NCBI GenBank assembly: GCA_963773875.1
Contig: CAVZCV010000014.1
Location: forward strand, 62,001-126,000
From: CAVTYH01 sp963773875
Lineage (GTDB): Bacteria > Planctomycetota > Planctomycetia > Pirellulales > JADZDJ01
Reading direction: 5' to 3'
Length of the DNA: 64,000 bases
This document shows positions 38,979-48,219 of the stretch, piece after piece. The stretch's first letter is position 1, and every line of letters starts with the position of its first letter. Under the pieces are notes generated by a model. The model saw only the letters and a list, made by a program, of their open reading frames with translations, ran no database searches and was not told the DNA's origin. A program made the position numbers and the translations under genes.

Positions 38979-39777
38979 CCAGTGGCTTGCGGAAGAGCGC
39001 GGCGGCATCATCAATCTCGACAAGCTGACGTACACCGGCAATTCAGATTCACTTGAAGCAATCCGGGGCGACAAGCGTCATCTCCTCGTGCACGGCGATA
39101 TCGCCGACGGGGCGCACGTCGCGAAACGGTTGGATGAACATCGGCCGCGCGACGTCTTCAATTTTGCCGCCGAATCGCTCGTCGATGGCGTTAAGAATCT
39201 CGAGCGGGATCAGCTTCTCCGGAATCCTCGCCAAAGCAGTTCATTCAACGGCAGGCGCTACCGTGTTTGCGTGCGAGGTAGATGATCCACAGCGCAATGG
39301 CGTGATCGAGATTGATCAAGAGGGAAATCCAATTTCATTGGAAGAGAAACCAGCACAACCGCGATCCAATCTGGCTGTTACCGGGCTTTATTTTTACGAA
39401 AATCAAGTGGTGGACATTGCGTCACGATTAAAACCGTCCGCACGCGGCGAACTCGAAATTACCGACGTTAATCGGGCGTATCTTGAGCGCGGTCAGCTCG
39501 GTGTCGCGTGCTTCGATCGCCAAATGCTTTGGCTCGACACCGGGATGCATGAGTCATTGAGCGAGGCATCACGACGGGTTCAAATAATCGAAGAGCGACA
39601 AGCGCGGAAGATCCGTTGCATTGAGGTAACTCGCTCCAAATGGGATTCATCGATGCCGATTAGCTTGCCTTACTCGCGCAGCCTTTGAAAAACAGTTACG
39701 TCGATTATCTTCGGCTGATTGCGGTGCGCGCCGGTCGTGCCGCGATTCTGCCCCAAGCTTTCCGCCGCGTAGCTTAG
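38979..39777 (+). pseudogene. Rearranged scrap of a second rmlB-rmlA pair
   Basis: Three pieces are joined. First, forward rmlB residues about 20-90 (QWLAEERGGIINLDKLTYTGNSDSLEAI, HLLVHGDIADGAHVAKRLDEHRPRDVFNFAAES). Second, about 50 bases at 39183-39233 that match rmlB only on the complementary strand (RIPEKLIPLEILNAID). Third, the C-terminal half of rmlA (GATVFACEVDDPQRNGVIEI, PISLEEKPAQPRSNLAVTGLYFYE, WLDTGMHESLSEAS, then after a frame change QPLKNSYVDYLRLIAV) with a stop near 39777. It cannot make either enzyme. Confidence 0.8.
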
Positions 39778-40042
39778 CCGGGCTTGCTGGCACGCTAGCA
39801 TGAGTAGATTTCGCCGAGCTAATCCGCAAGTTCGGCCTCGTCCAGTGCGATAAGTGATTTAGGCCACCCGCGGCCTGCCTGCTAGCTCATCGACCAGCGC
39901 TGTCATAATTCGCCGCACTCGCGGTTTTTTGGAAAGAGTCCCATGCAAGCGCGGATTTCGTTCAATAAATCGTTTATCGCGGGCAAAGTATTTGCAATCC
40001 CATTTGAACCACTCCTTATAGCCGCTCACCGGAATAATCGTC

Positions 40043-41068
40043 ATGCGATATAACCGCATCGGACGTGCCGGCATTCAGGTGAGTGCCGTCGGGCTGGGCA
40101 ACTGGAACACGTTCGGCGTCAAGGTCGACCAGACCGATGCATTCCAGATTTTGTTCGCGGCGCGTGAGGCCGGAATCAATTTCCTCGACACTGCTGACAC
40201 GTACGGCAAAGGGGAGGGCGAGACGATCCTCGGCAACTTTCTGCGGCAGATTAATCGCGATGAGATGGTACTCGCGACGAAGCTTTTCTTTCCCATCTCG
40301 CCCGATCCGAACGATCGGGGACTATCGCGGAAACATATCCACGTGTCTGTGAATCGCTCGTTGCAGCGGTTGAGGACTGATTATATCGATCTGATGCAAT
40401 GCCACCGTTTCGACGAGAACACGCCGCTCGAGGAGACCATCCGGGCCATGGACGACCTCGTACGACAGGGGAAAATCCTGTATTGGGGCGTCAGCCGGTT
40501 TAGCGAAACGCAAATCGCCCGCTGTTGCGATCTGGCCGCGGGAATGGGTGCGCAAATGCCAATCAGCAATCAGTTTGCCTACAATCTTCTCGAGCGCGGC
40601 ATCGAAGCATCAGCGCTTCCCGCGTGCAGGAAACTAGGGGTCGGTATTTTGGCGTATTCACCGCTGGGACAGGGTGTTTTGACCGGCAAATATCTCAGTG
40701 GAGCATGCCCTACGGGCTCGCGCGGCGCTCACCCGCTGGCGCGAAAGGACATGTGGCAGTACCAGCCCAGCAACGAGCCGATCGTCGCCCGCCTGAACGC
40801 AATGGCTATGCAACACGGGCTGGACCTTGCGTCGATGTCCATCGCCTGGTGTTTGCGATTGCCGGAAGTGTCCGCGGTGCTCACGGGCGCTTCTACGCCA
40901 GAACAGATTCGTTTGAATGCCCGGGCTGCTGACTTGGAACTAAGCTCGGCATTGCTTGCAGAGATTGACGCAATATTACAGAGCGACCAAGAATGCCGCG
41001 GTGCGGTAGCAACGAGTCCTGAAATAGTCGAGATAGCCAGCCAACGGAGAACAATCCCATGCAATTAG
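40043..41068 (+). CDS. Aldo/keto reductase
   Basis: NADPH-dependent oxidoreductase of the aldo/keto reductase family, 341 residues, closest in pattern to the Kv-beta/YghZ-like group. The catalytic tetrad is complete: Asp49, Tyr54 (FLDTADTYGKGEGE), Lys80 (VLATKLFF) and His121 (LMQCHRFDE). GKILYWGVSRFSE and GILAYSPLGQGVLTGKY are further signatures, and VSAVLTGASTPEQIRLNA closes the cofactor site. The gene overlaps the next by 10 bases (ATGCAATTAG), so they are translated together. In a sugar locus it may reduce a keto-sugar or its derivative, which is inferred. Confidence 0.92.
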   Translation: MRYNRIGRAGIQVSAVGLGNWNTFGVKVDQTDAFQILFAAREAGINFLDTADTYGKGEGETILGNFLRQINRDEMVLATKLFFPISPDPNDRGLSRKHIHVSVNRSLQRLRTDYIDLMQCHRFDENTPLEETIRAMDDLVRQGKILYWGVSRFSETQIARCCDLAAGMGAQMPISNQFAYNLLERGIEASALPACRKLGVGILAYSPLGQGVLTGKYLSGACPTGSRGAHPLARKDMWQYQPSNEPIVARLNAMAMQHGLDLASMSIAWCLRLPEVSAVLTGASTPEQIRLNARAADLELSSALLAEIDAILQSDQECRGAVATSPEIVEIASQRRTIPCN

Positions 41069-41880
41069 TGGAATATTGGATTGACGATCAACGCGTGTCG
41101 TTCCAAATCGATGGATCGACAGAAAAGGGTCCCGCCACTGTTTTGCTCGAATCTGACGACAACGTCATTCGCGACTCGGGCTGGGACGACGTCGGCTACC
41201 GCGTCGCTCCTTTTCTTGCAGAGGCGCCCTGCCGGACAATGTGCGAGGGCTTTACGAGGCTCGTTCGCGCAGAAGTCGAAGCCGTGGGCGTGCACGTCGA
41301 CGATGGCTTTTGCCTCGACAAATATCACCGCTATGTCACCGACGAGCAGCATGCCGCGGTCATCAAACGAACGCGGATTGGATTCGAGCGAAATCAGTTT
41401 CCGATCAATTTAGATCTGGTCGTCGAACGGATTTCGGAGATCTGCCGAGTCGAACTGACAATTGACGGCCCCAATTACACCGGGCGGCCCTTCTTCTTAC
41501 GGATTGTGCGGCCGAACAAACCGCAGGACAACAATCCGCCGCATCGCGATGTATGGTTAGACCGTCTGCGTGATGGCGTTAACATCTATGTCCCTGTGGC
41601 AGGCAGCAACGAATTGTCTTCATTACCGGTCCTGCCCGGCAGCCACAAGTGGTCGGAAGATGAAATCGAGCGCTCAGTCGACGGCGCGCGGATACTAGGC
41701 CTGAGTTATACCGTTCCTACTGTTACGCGCGCCCGGCTGCCGCTGGCAATGACGCGGCCGAATCCAAAACAAGATGAAGTCCTGGTTTTCTCGCCGTATC
41801 TGATTCATGGTGGTGCCGTGAATATGAACGACGACCTGACGCGCGTTTCGCTGGAACTACGTCTTTGGAGGCGCGGCTAG
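41059..41880 (+). CDS. Phytanoyl-CoA-dioxygenase-like Fe(II)/2-oxoglutarate protein
   Basis: A 273-residue protein with the iron-binding facial triad of 2OG oxygenases. His162 and Asp164 lie in NNPPHRDVWLDRL, His250 in LVFSPYLIHGGAVNM, and Arg262 (TRVSLELRLW) is placed to bind 2-oxoglutarate. YVPVAGSNELSSLPVLPGSHKW matches the PhyH-type central strand. It starts inside the end of the aldo/keto reductase gene, so both probably act on the same molecule. The substrate may be a sugar nucleotide or lipid-linked sugar of this locus. The first 100 residues match nothing I recognise. Confidence 0.75.
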   Translation: MQLVEYWIDDQRVSFQIDGSTEKGPATVLLESDDNVIRDSGWDDVGYRVAPFLAEAPCRTMCEGFTRLVRAEVEAVGVHVDDGFCLDKYHRYVTDEQHAAVIKRTRIGFERNQFPINLDLVVERISEICRVELTIDGPNYTGRPFFLRIVRPNKPQDNNPPHRDVWLDRLRDGVNIYVPVAGSNELSSLPVLPGSHKWSEDEIERSVDGARILGLSYTVPTVTRARLPLAMTRPNPKQDEVLVFSPYLIHGGAVNMNDDLTRVSLELRLWRRG

Positions 41881-41962
41881 GGCTGCCGTTTGGGTAGCCG
41901 GGTCGAACTAAACATTTCGAGCACCATCGCGATCGCGTGAAAACGTCGTGAAAGAGCAGCGC

Positions 41963-43065
41963 ATGAATTCCGAGAACAATCCATCAAGTCAGCCCGCGGG
42001 GGAATCGTCGCCGGACAAGAAGTGCGCATCTGACGTCCACGCAATGCTGTCGCCTGGCCACAGCGACACGGTTGATCTATCGGTGGTCATTCCCGTTTAC
42101 AACTCGGCAACAATTATTCCGGTTTTGCTGGCAAGATTACGGAAGGTGCTTGACGCGCTTGACATGACCTACGAGTTGGTGATGGTCGAGGATGGCGGTC
42201 CCGACGACTCGTGGCGCGTGTTGTCAACCTTTCAACAACAAGATCCGGAGCACATTGTCGCCGTGCAATTAATGCGTAACTATGGTCAGCACAACGCGCT
42301 GATGTGCGGCTTCCGCCATGCGCGAGGAAAGCTGATCGTTACAATGGATGACGATTTGCAGCATCCGCCGGAAGAGATTCCGAAGCTGATCGACACGATC
42401 GTCGCTGGCGACTTGGATGTCGTCTACGGTTGTTACGATAAAAAGAAACATCCGCTGCTTAAAATTGGCGGGTCGCTGGTTGTAAACATGTTTTTCCGTC
42501 GCGTGTTCCAGCTGCGAGTCACTTTCACCGCGTATCGCATTTTTCGCCGCGAGTTGCTGGAAGCGATCCTTTCTTACACCAAACCGTTCACTTTTATCGA
42601 TGGATTGCTGGCTTGGAATACGCGGCGCGTTGGAATGACGACCGTCGAACACCATCCACGTGCCGCGGGCGCTCCGGAGACTCTTTGCCAAAGATGGTTA
42701 CGCTGGCCCTCAATCTATTCACAAACTTTTCCCTATTGCCTTTGCAACTCGTCACCTTGCTGGGTGGATTGGCGGCGATATCTGGATTGCTGACCGGCTT
42801 GTATTACGCGATCCGATACATGACCAACAACATTACAACACCTGGCTATGCGTCGATCATTGTGTCGATTCTCACGCTGGGAGGTGTGCAGCTCCTCGGA
42901 TTGGGAGTCATCGGCGAGTACTTGGGCCGCCTGCACATGAACGTCAGCGGTAAGCCACAATATCAAGTGCGGCAAGTGCGGTCTAACGAAAACAATGAGC
43001 AGTTCGGAGGCTCCAGTGGCGACCACTTCGATGCCGACGGCAAAGACCGCGTTCGCGCGGCTTGA
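41963..43065 (+). pseudogene. Polyprenyl-phosphate glycosyltransferase, copy 2, one frameshift
   Basis: GtrB/ArnC-like GT2 enzyme, about 367 codons. It has VDLSVVIPVYNSATIIPVLLARL, YELVMVEDGGPDDSWRVL, QLMRNYGQHNALMCGFRHARGKLIVTMDDDLQHPPEEIPKL with the DDD metal site, and FIDGLLAWNTRRVGMTTVEHHPR. A frame change near 42665 leads to LPKMVTLALNLFTNFSLLPLQLVTL and two C-terminal membrane helices (YASIIVSILTLGGVQLLGLGVIGEYLGRLHMNV). It would transfer a sugar from a nucleotide donor to a lipid carrier. Copy 1 at 30.8-31.7 kb is more damaged, so this is probably the working copy if the frame break is an assembly error. Confidence 0.85.
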
Positions 43066-43798
43066 TTGGGAAAGTGATCATTTTGGCTTTCTGGCCGCGC
43101 AAATCACGAGCGCGGATCTGAGCGAAGCCGCTTTAGCCCGAACATTACAGCTGCGCGCGAGCAAGGAGTGGAACTGCTGGTGTGGGCTACGACCCAAGGG
43201 CGTGCCGCGCCAAGCGAGCTTTTGGACGGATATGGCGGCAAACTGGTTGATCGCAAAGCGACATACAGCAGGACTCTAGAAGGGCTCTCGGATGGTGAAG
43301 GTTTGCCGCGGCCGTCAGACTTCAAAATCGTTTCTTACAGCGGCGCGGATGCATCAGTAGAGCTGATCGAATTGGCGATTGCCGCCGGAGGCTATTCTCG
43401 ATTCCGGATCGACCCGCGCTTGCCGCAAGAAAAATTCCGAAGGATGTACGGCCTGTGGATCGCGCAGCGTCAAAAAAGAACTGGCCGATATCGTCCTGGT
43501 TGCCGAGCCAAACAAGCGCGATGCCGCGACAACCTTACTGGGCGGCATGATAACGGTTTCTGAGTCAGAGGGCATTGGCAGCATTGGGCTGATCGCGGTT
43601 GCGGAGACTGTTCGCGGCATGGGGGTCGGATCAGCACTCATTGATGCAGCTCACCGCTGGATGCGCGAGCGCGGCGCAAGCGAAGCGAAGGTCGTCACGC
43701 AACTCGATAATCTACCGGCCTGCCGCCTCTATGAGCGGACAGGATACCGGCTATGCCGAGTGCAACACTTCTATCACTTCTGGCCGAAGGCCGCCTAA
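42995..43798 (+). pseudogene. wecD: dTDP-Fuc4N acetyltransferase-like (WecD), copy 2, two frameshifts
   Basis: GNAT enzyme that would acetylate dTDP-4-amino-4,6-dideoxygalactose. The N-terminus is FARLDWESDHFGFLAAQI, the WDSxFFG-like start of WecD. The middle frame carries ELLVWATTQGRAAPSELLDGYGGKLVDRKATYSRTL and LAIAAGGYSRFRIDPRLPQEKFRRMYGLWI. The last frame carries KKELADIVLVAEP, SIGLIAVAETVRGMGVGSALIDAAHRWM with the acetyl-CoA loop, and CRLYERTGYRLCRVQHFYHFW. Frame changes fall near 43160 and 43475. It overlaps the end of the GT2 gene. The partner enzymes wecE, rmlA and rmlB lie in the leftward unit at 31.7-36.1 kb. Confidence 0.78.
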
Positions 43799-43936
43799 GC
43801 ACACGTCGCTGACCAGACTTTCTGCGTCGGGCGCGCTGGAATGAAACTGAATCCAGCGCAGGCTCAGCCATTCTCGCTTGCGCAAGTTTGAATCGCCGGC
43901 CGTGAAAGGTCGCAATCATGCATCCCAAGCGACTGA

Positions 43937-45058
43937 TCAATGATGCGGACTGTCGGCATGCACTAAATCGGGCTCTTGTTTGACCGCAGGGCGCTCGATG
44001 GCCTGTGCAATCGTCGGCCGCGCCCGACGCGGGATGGGGTCAAGTCGGATCGGCTGATTTTCAGCGGCCGAACGATACAGGGCTTCGATAATTCGGACGT
44101 CCGCTAGCCCTTCCTCACCGTTGGGTTCTGCTTCCGAGCCTTTGAAAATGCACTGTGAAAAGTACAAGATTTCCGGCGCAAACTGGTCGCGTTTGGCGAA
44201 AGTCGACTTGGTGGTTTTGCCGTGGAGAGTCAGAAAGTGCGCGAGTTTAACCGCATAATCGTACGCCGGCTCCGCACGCAAGTCCCCGCTCGTGCCGACG
44301 ATCCGGTATTCCGAAACATCGGCGGCTCCAAAGCTGCACGTGAACTGCGCTAAACGATCACCTGGAAATCGGAGCGTGACGCTCGCCATTTCGTCGACTT
44401 CATGGAATCGCGGATCGCCGGTATTGCCGGTCCACGCAAAGGCCTCGATCGGCTCATCCCCGAATAAGTATCGGGCAGCATTGATGCAATAGATTCCGAT
44501 GTCATACAGGGTGCCACCGCCGGCTTCTTGTCGTAAGCGGATGCCCCCCTCTTTGGCCTGCATGGAGAAACTTGAACTGAAGTATTTCGCGTGACCCAAT
44601 ACGCCCGTGCGCACGTATTCGGCGGCTTTCAGATTGGCTTCTTCGAAATGCAATCGGTAGGCGATCATGAGTCGGACGTTGTGGCGCGTGGCGGCCTCGA
44701 TCATCTCGCGGCATTCAGCCTCGGTTACCGCCATCGGCTTTTCGCAGAGCACGTGAATGCCGGCCGCAGCGGCCTGCACAGCGTATTCCCGGTGCATGTG
44801 ATTCGGCAGCGCGATGTACACGGCATCAATCTCGCCGCTACTCAGACAAGCATCGTATTGATCGTAACTGAACTGGTGGGTGATTTTGTATTTGCGGCCG
44901 AGCTTGCTTAGTTTCTCGGGGTCGTTCGACACGAGCGCCGTGAGCTCCGAATTTTCGGTCGCATGGGCAAAGGCAGGCAGCACGGCAGACTGCGCAATGT
45001 GTCCCAGGCCGACCACGGCATAGCGAATTTTGTGATCTGTGGTTGTGCCACGAATCAT
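43937..45058 (-). CDS. Gfo/Idh/MocA-family oxidoreductase
   Basis: Cytoplasmic NAD(P)-dependent oxidoreductase, 373 residues from ATG 45058 (AAGGA 8 bases upstream). The Rossmann start is IRYAVVGLGHIAQSAVLPAF, then LTALVSNDPEKLSKLGRKY, VYIALPNHMHREYAVQAAAAGIHVLCEKPMAVTEAECREMIEAA with the EKP motif, and GGGTLYDIGIYCINAARYLFG in the substrate domain. This is close to glucose-fructose-oxidoreductase-type proteins but has no export signal. It reads toward the WecD copy and may modify a sugar of the same locus; the substrate is not known. Confidence 0.9.
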   Translation of the reverse strand: MIRGTTTDHKIRYAVVGLGHIAQSAVLPAFAHATENSELTALVSNDPEKLSKLGRKYKITHQFSYDQYDACLSSGEIDAVYIALPNHMHREYAVQAAAAGIHVLCEKPMAVTEAECREMIEAATRHNVRLMIAYRLHFEEANLKAAEYVRTGVLGHAKYFSSSFSMQAKEGGIRLRQEAGGGTLYDIGIYCINAARYLFGDEPIEAFAWTGNTGDPRFHEVDEMASVTLRFPGDRLAQFTCSFGAADVSEYRIVGTSGDLRAEPAYDYAVKLAHFLTLHGKTTKSTFAKRDQFAPEILYFSQCIFKGSEAEPNGEEGLADVRIIEALYRSAAENQPIRLDPIPRRARPTIAQAIERPAVKQEPDLVHADSPHH

Positions 45059-45390
45059 GATGAGAATCCTTCGTGTTGCGTCTTTCTTCAAACATCGCCG
45101 CTCCCCAGCGATTGACGGGGAGCCATGGAGGACACGGAGAGTGGATTCTGTCTTATTTCGAATTATGCTCCGTTTATGCTCCGTGCTCGCGGTGCCATCG
45201 CACGGATGTGCGTCGAGCGTCCCAATCCTTAATACTCCATTGCTCGTTCGGCGCTACTGAACTGGCAGCGGCGACGCTTGGCTCATAATCGAGCGATTTG
45301 GCGCCAGCCGCACAACCCATTAAGGTGTTCGGCCGGGGCTGGTATTGCAAATCACATGCCGGCAAACGGCCGGGCAATTCGTGCGGCACG
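45059..45390. other. Intergenic region, nothing recognised
   Basis: Divergent gap between the oxidoreductase and the VOC gene. Overlapping short frames have no ribosome site or motif. The VOC gene's true start may lie here in another frame. Confidence 0.3.
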
Positions 45391-45773
45391 AAGTCAAAGT
45401 ACAGCGCCATTCCTGTCATTGCGGTCTCGGATGCTGCCGGAGCCGAAGACTATGACTGCCGAGTCCTGGGATTTCAGAAAATGTCTGTCTACCCAGCCGA
45501 CGCGACCCAGCCTGACCCACGCTATCTCGGCCTCGCTCGGGATGGTGTCTGGCTTCATCTGCAGTCGTATACGCCCCAGCGCGCTGGAATGACAGACGCC
45601 TTTTTTGGGTGACCGACGTGGATCGGCTGTATGAGGAGCTTTCCGCGCGCGGTGCGGTCGGCCAACTACCTCCGACCGATCAAACCTGGGGAATTCGCGA
45701 GATGGGCATTCGCGATCCAGACGGAAATGTGCTCGGCTTTGCCACGATCCCGGGGAACACAAATGTGACCTAA
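45391..45773 (+). pseudogene. VOC (glyoxalase-like) protein, one frameshift
   Basis: Vicinal-oxygen-chelate fold of about 127 codons. It reads SAIPVIAVSDAAGAEDYDCRVLGFQKMSVYP, then YLGLARDGVWLHLQSYTPQRAGMTDAFFG. One frame change at a TTTTTTGGG run (45600-45609) leads to VTDVDRLYEELSARGAVGQLPPTDQTWGIREMGIRDPDGNVLGFA, the metal-site half with Glu and the DPDGN turn. The break at a homopolymer is typical of a sequencing indel. No canonical start codon was found before KYSAIP. Members include bleomycin-resistance proteins and dioxygenases; the substrate is unknown. Confidence 0.75.
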
Positions 45774-46065
45774 ACATGCGCTGCAGCGAACAGCGGCGAA
45801 GTGCCCGTAAAAAGTCGTGGTGTCCTTCTCGCGGGATACCAGAGTGGATGGAGCCCATTTGATTCAAGGGAAAGTTGAATCCTCAGCAGTTCGCTGAATC
45901 TTCCAAGCACAATCCATTTCGGCAGTACCCGAATTCACAAGGATCCAGCCACGAAACCACGAAAACCAGCTGGCATCCGCCGCGATCTTCGTCGGCCGGG
46001 TGGCGTTGCATAAATCGCGTCCGTTCAGAAATCACCGTTCTGTATAAACATTCGTGGCGAGAGCA

Positions 46066-46623
46066 TTACTCAGTAATTGCACGCACCACCCGACATGGAT
46101 TTCCAGCGGCAAACACACTTTCGGGGATGTTGCGGGTGACAACGCTGCCGGCGCCAATCACCGTCTTTGGCCCAATCTTGACGCCGGGGCAGATGATTAC
46201 TCCTCCACCGACCCAAACGTCGGACCCGATGTCGATGGGCTTGCCAAACTCCTGCTTTCGCCGGAGTTCGGCATTCATCGGATGGGTTGCCGTATAAATC
46301 TGGACAGCCGGGCCGAACAGGGTGAAGTCTCCGATGCTAACCCGGCATGCGTCGAGCACGACGCAGTTAAAGTTGAAAAACACCCGCTCCCCAAGCAGGA
46401 TGTTTGAACCGTAGTCGCAGAAGAATGGCGGTTGCATCCAGACCGACTCGCCACCTGTTCCAAACAGTTCGGTGAGAATGCGACGCCGGACTTCGTCATC
46501 TTTCTCGCGTGCGGCATTCAAGTCCTGGCACAAGTCCCTGGCCCGGGTTCGTGCTTGAACAAGAGTTGGATCGAGCGGATCGTAGAGCTCGCCCGCAAGC
46601 ATCTTGTCGAGTTCGGTTCGCAT
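46066..46623 (-). CDS. Maltose/galactoside O-acetyltransferase-like protein
   Basis: Left-handed beta-helix acetyltransferase, 185 residues. ATG 46623 (MRTELDKMLAGELYDPLDPTL) matches the usual start of the Maa/NodL family. Then FGTGGESVWMQPPFFCDYGSNILLGERVFFNFNCVVLDACRVSIGDFTLFGPAVQIYTATHPMNAELRRKQEFGKPIDIGSDVWVGGGVIICPGVKIGPKTVIGAGSVVTRNIPES, with the hexapeptide repeats and the catalytic His of TATHP. It should transfer acetyl from acetyl-CoA to a sugar hydroxyl. It is intact and monocistronic. Confidence 0.92.
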   Translation of the reverse strand: MRTELDKMLAGELYDPLDPTLVQARTRARDLCQDLNAAREKDDEVRRRILTELFGTGGESVWMQPPFFCDYGSNILLGERVFFNFNCVVLDACRVSIGDFTLFGPAVQIYTATHPMNAELRRKQEFGKPIDIGSDVWVGGGVIICPGVKIGPKTVIGAGSVVTRNIPESVFAAGNPCRVVRAITE

Positions 46624-46715
46624 GCCGTGGATTGTAGCCGACCGGGGGCGAATCAAGACGATAAGTTCAAAACAGATTCATCAATCATCGCCGGCTTGAT
46701 CCGACCCAAGCGAAA

Positions 46716-47213
46716 TCAGGCAAAAGCTAATCTGATGCTAGCCAAACCATGGTGGGTTTTTCGCCGTGCTATTGACCAATCCTTGCCCTCTGGCGGGCTC
46801 CGCATGCGGAGCCCGCGTACCGCCATCAGGACGATGCCCGTTGCAGTCAAGATTATAGAATTTGGTTCTGGGACGCCGGAAACACGCATATTGAAAGCGA
46901 GGGATGGCGAGGCTTGGCCAATCCAAGACGCCCCTTGGTCGATTGAAAAAGTCGAGCCGATCGTGGCACCTTGTTCGATATTCGGCGGCAGTTCGAAATT
47001 CCACTCATACTCTGCCGAACCGCTGGTTACCCCTGCAACAACCCAGTAAGTCGTGTTGGCGGATAACTGCGTTGTGCCAGAGTAAGTATAAATTCCCGCA
47101 TTGAAGGGGTCTGCTGTTCCGGTCAACGTTTGCAAAACGGAGCCTGGCAGTGCCTGCGGATGATCCGCAGATTGGGTCCCGTATTGGCCGCCATAATACC
47201 GGCTAACGTCGCG
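46716..47213 (-). pseudogene. PEP-CTERM protein truncated at the edge of block B
   Basis: C-terminal part of an exported protein: TADPFNAGIYTYSGTTQLSANTTYWVVAGVTSGSAEYEWNFELP, ASWIGQASPSLAFNMRVSG, then VPEPNSIILTATGIVLMAVRGLRMRS, a PEP-CTERM tail. The TYWVV...Y.W pattern is that of choice-of-anchor-type domains in planctomycete and cyanobacterial PEP-CTERM proteins. There is no signal peptide: upstream sequence stops being protein-like where block B homology begins (about 47198), so block B appears to have cut this gene. Confidence 0.65.
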
Positions 47214-47217
47214 CAAT

Positions 47218-47251
47218 AAAAAACCCCCGGGAGTCAACCGGGGGCTTTTTT
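47218..47251. terminator. Bidirectional intrinsic terminator of block B
   Basis: A-run, CCCCCGG, loop GAGTCAA, CCGGGGG, C and TTTTTT; identical over 34 bases to 11642-11675. It ends the leftward block B unit. Confidence 0.9.
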
Positions 47252-47319
47252 GAGTCATCATCAACCGAGTCGAGTCAATTGTCAGATCGAGTCAAGTCAC
47301 ATCATCAATGAGCGAGTCA
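47252..47319. repeat. GAGTC-rich tract downstream of block B PEP-CTERM gene
   Basis: At least four GAGTC pentamers, with ATCATCAACCGAGTCGAGTC near the terminator. AGTCACATCATCAA at 47295-47308 is the reverse complement of TTGATGATGTGACT in the leader of the same gene (48242-48258). The matching tract of block A is at 11676-11765. Confidence 0.6.
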
Positions 47320-48219
47320 CTAGCCTTGGGCGACTTTCGCCTTTCGCAGACGGCGTCCACCGACCAGCAGTCCGACGCCACCCATCAGTCCGAGGATGAC
47401 GGTGCTGGGTTCCGGGATGGGGGTGACGACCGCACTAACGGCGAATGCCTTTTTGTCGATGAAGGCGATGCTGTTCGGTTCAGCCGTGCCGCTGAGCACG
47501 TTGTTCAATGATAGCGTTAGGCCGGTCACACGTTGACCAGTCTTTCCTGCGGCTGCCAGGGCGCTTGCGATATTGAAGTTCGCAAAGCCACTCCAGGTGC
47601 CACTGCCTTGACCGCTGAAGGTAATGCTGCTGGGGGATGCCGAGAAGGCACCCGTCGAACCTGGACCCTGAGCAAAACTCTCGGTGTACGGGACCGGAAT
47701 GATCGTAGCGAGAGCCACGCCGTTGAGCGAGGTGATACCTAGACCACCTACGAACCCGGCAGCGTTGAATGGAATCTGCAGGGCGGCGTTGACTTGCGTG
47801 GCCAACGTTCCACCAAGAATTCCGTAGCCGCCGCCTTCAGAAATCGAGAAAGCGCTGATATTCCCCGTTGCCTGATTCGTCGCCGCGACATTCATCGTCA
47901 GCGTGCCGTCCTTCAGCAGTACTGGTTGAGCGCCGCCCACGTCAACTCGGAAGTTGAGCGCCAAGTTGTTTGGAGTATTGTTCTGCGAGAACAGCAGGCT
48001 GTCGCCTGACAGGTTCGGCGTGCCGAACAGACGGCTTGGGTCTGGCGGCGGATTCGCGCTGTCGCCTTCGACCACGTTGGCGTAGGTCACATTGGCACCC
48101 ACGAACGGGCCGGGATAGGAATTGAAGACAGTGGCGCGAGCCTGGCTGGCCATCGCCAAAACGGCAATGGCGCTTAGCAGGCAGCAGGCGCGTCGGAACA
48201 TTAAGGGGTTGTAACTCAT
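47320..48219 (-). CDS. PEP-CTERM protein of block B
   Basis: A 299-residue exported protein, ATG 48219. Signal peptide CCLLSAIAVLAMASQARA; mature part with NVTYANVVEGDSANPPPDPSRLFGTPNLSGD, ISEGGGYGILGGTLATQVNAALQIPFN and GQRVTGLTLSLNNVLSGTAE; tail IPEPSTVILGLMGGVGLLVGGRRLRKA. It is colinear with the block A protein; the differences are mostly conservative and codon-level, so both copies look maintained. The pseudo-receiver gene lies upstream on the same strand. An exosortase should process the tail; its gene is not in this window. The surface role is unknown. Confidence 0.88.
   Translation of the reverse strand: MSYNPLMFRRACCLLSAIAVLAMASQARATVFNSYPGPFVGANVTYANVVEGDSANPPPDPSRLFGTPNLSGDSLLFSQNNTPNNLALNFRVDVGGAQPVLLKDGTLTMNVAATNQATGNISAFSISEGGGYGILGGTLATQVNAALQIPFNAAGFVGGLGITSLNGVALATIIPVPYTESFAQGPGSTGAFSASPSSITFSGQGSGTWSGFANFNIASALAAAGKTGQRVTGLTLSLNNVLSGTAEPNSIAFIDKKAFAVSAVVTPIPEPSTVILGLMGGVGLLVGGRRLRKAKVAQG

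Noticed and set aside
39859..40044. 61-codon - strand frame overlapping the start of the aldo/keto reductase
   Set aside because: Reads somewhat like protein (SGYKEWFKWDCKYFARDKRF) but has no ribosome site and would clash with the start of a clear gene.
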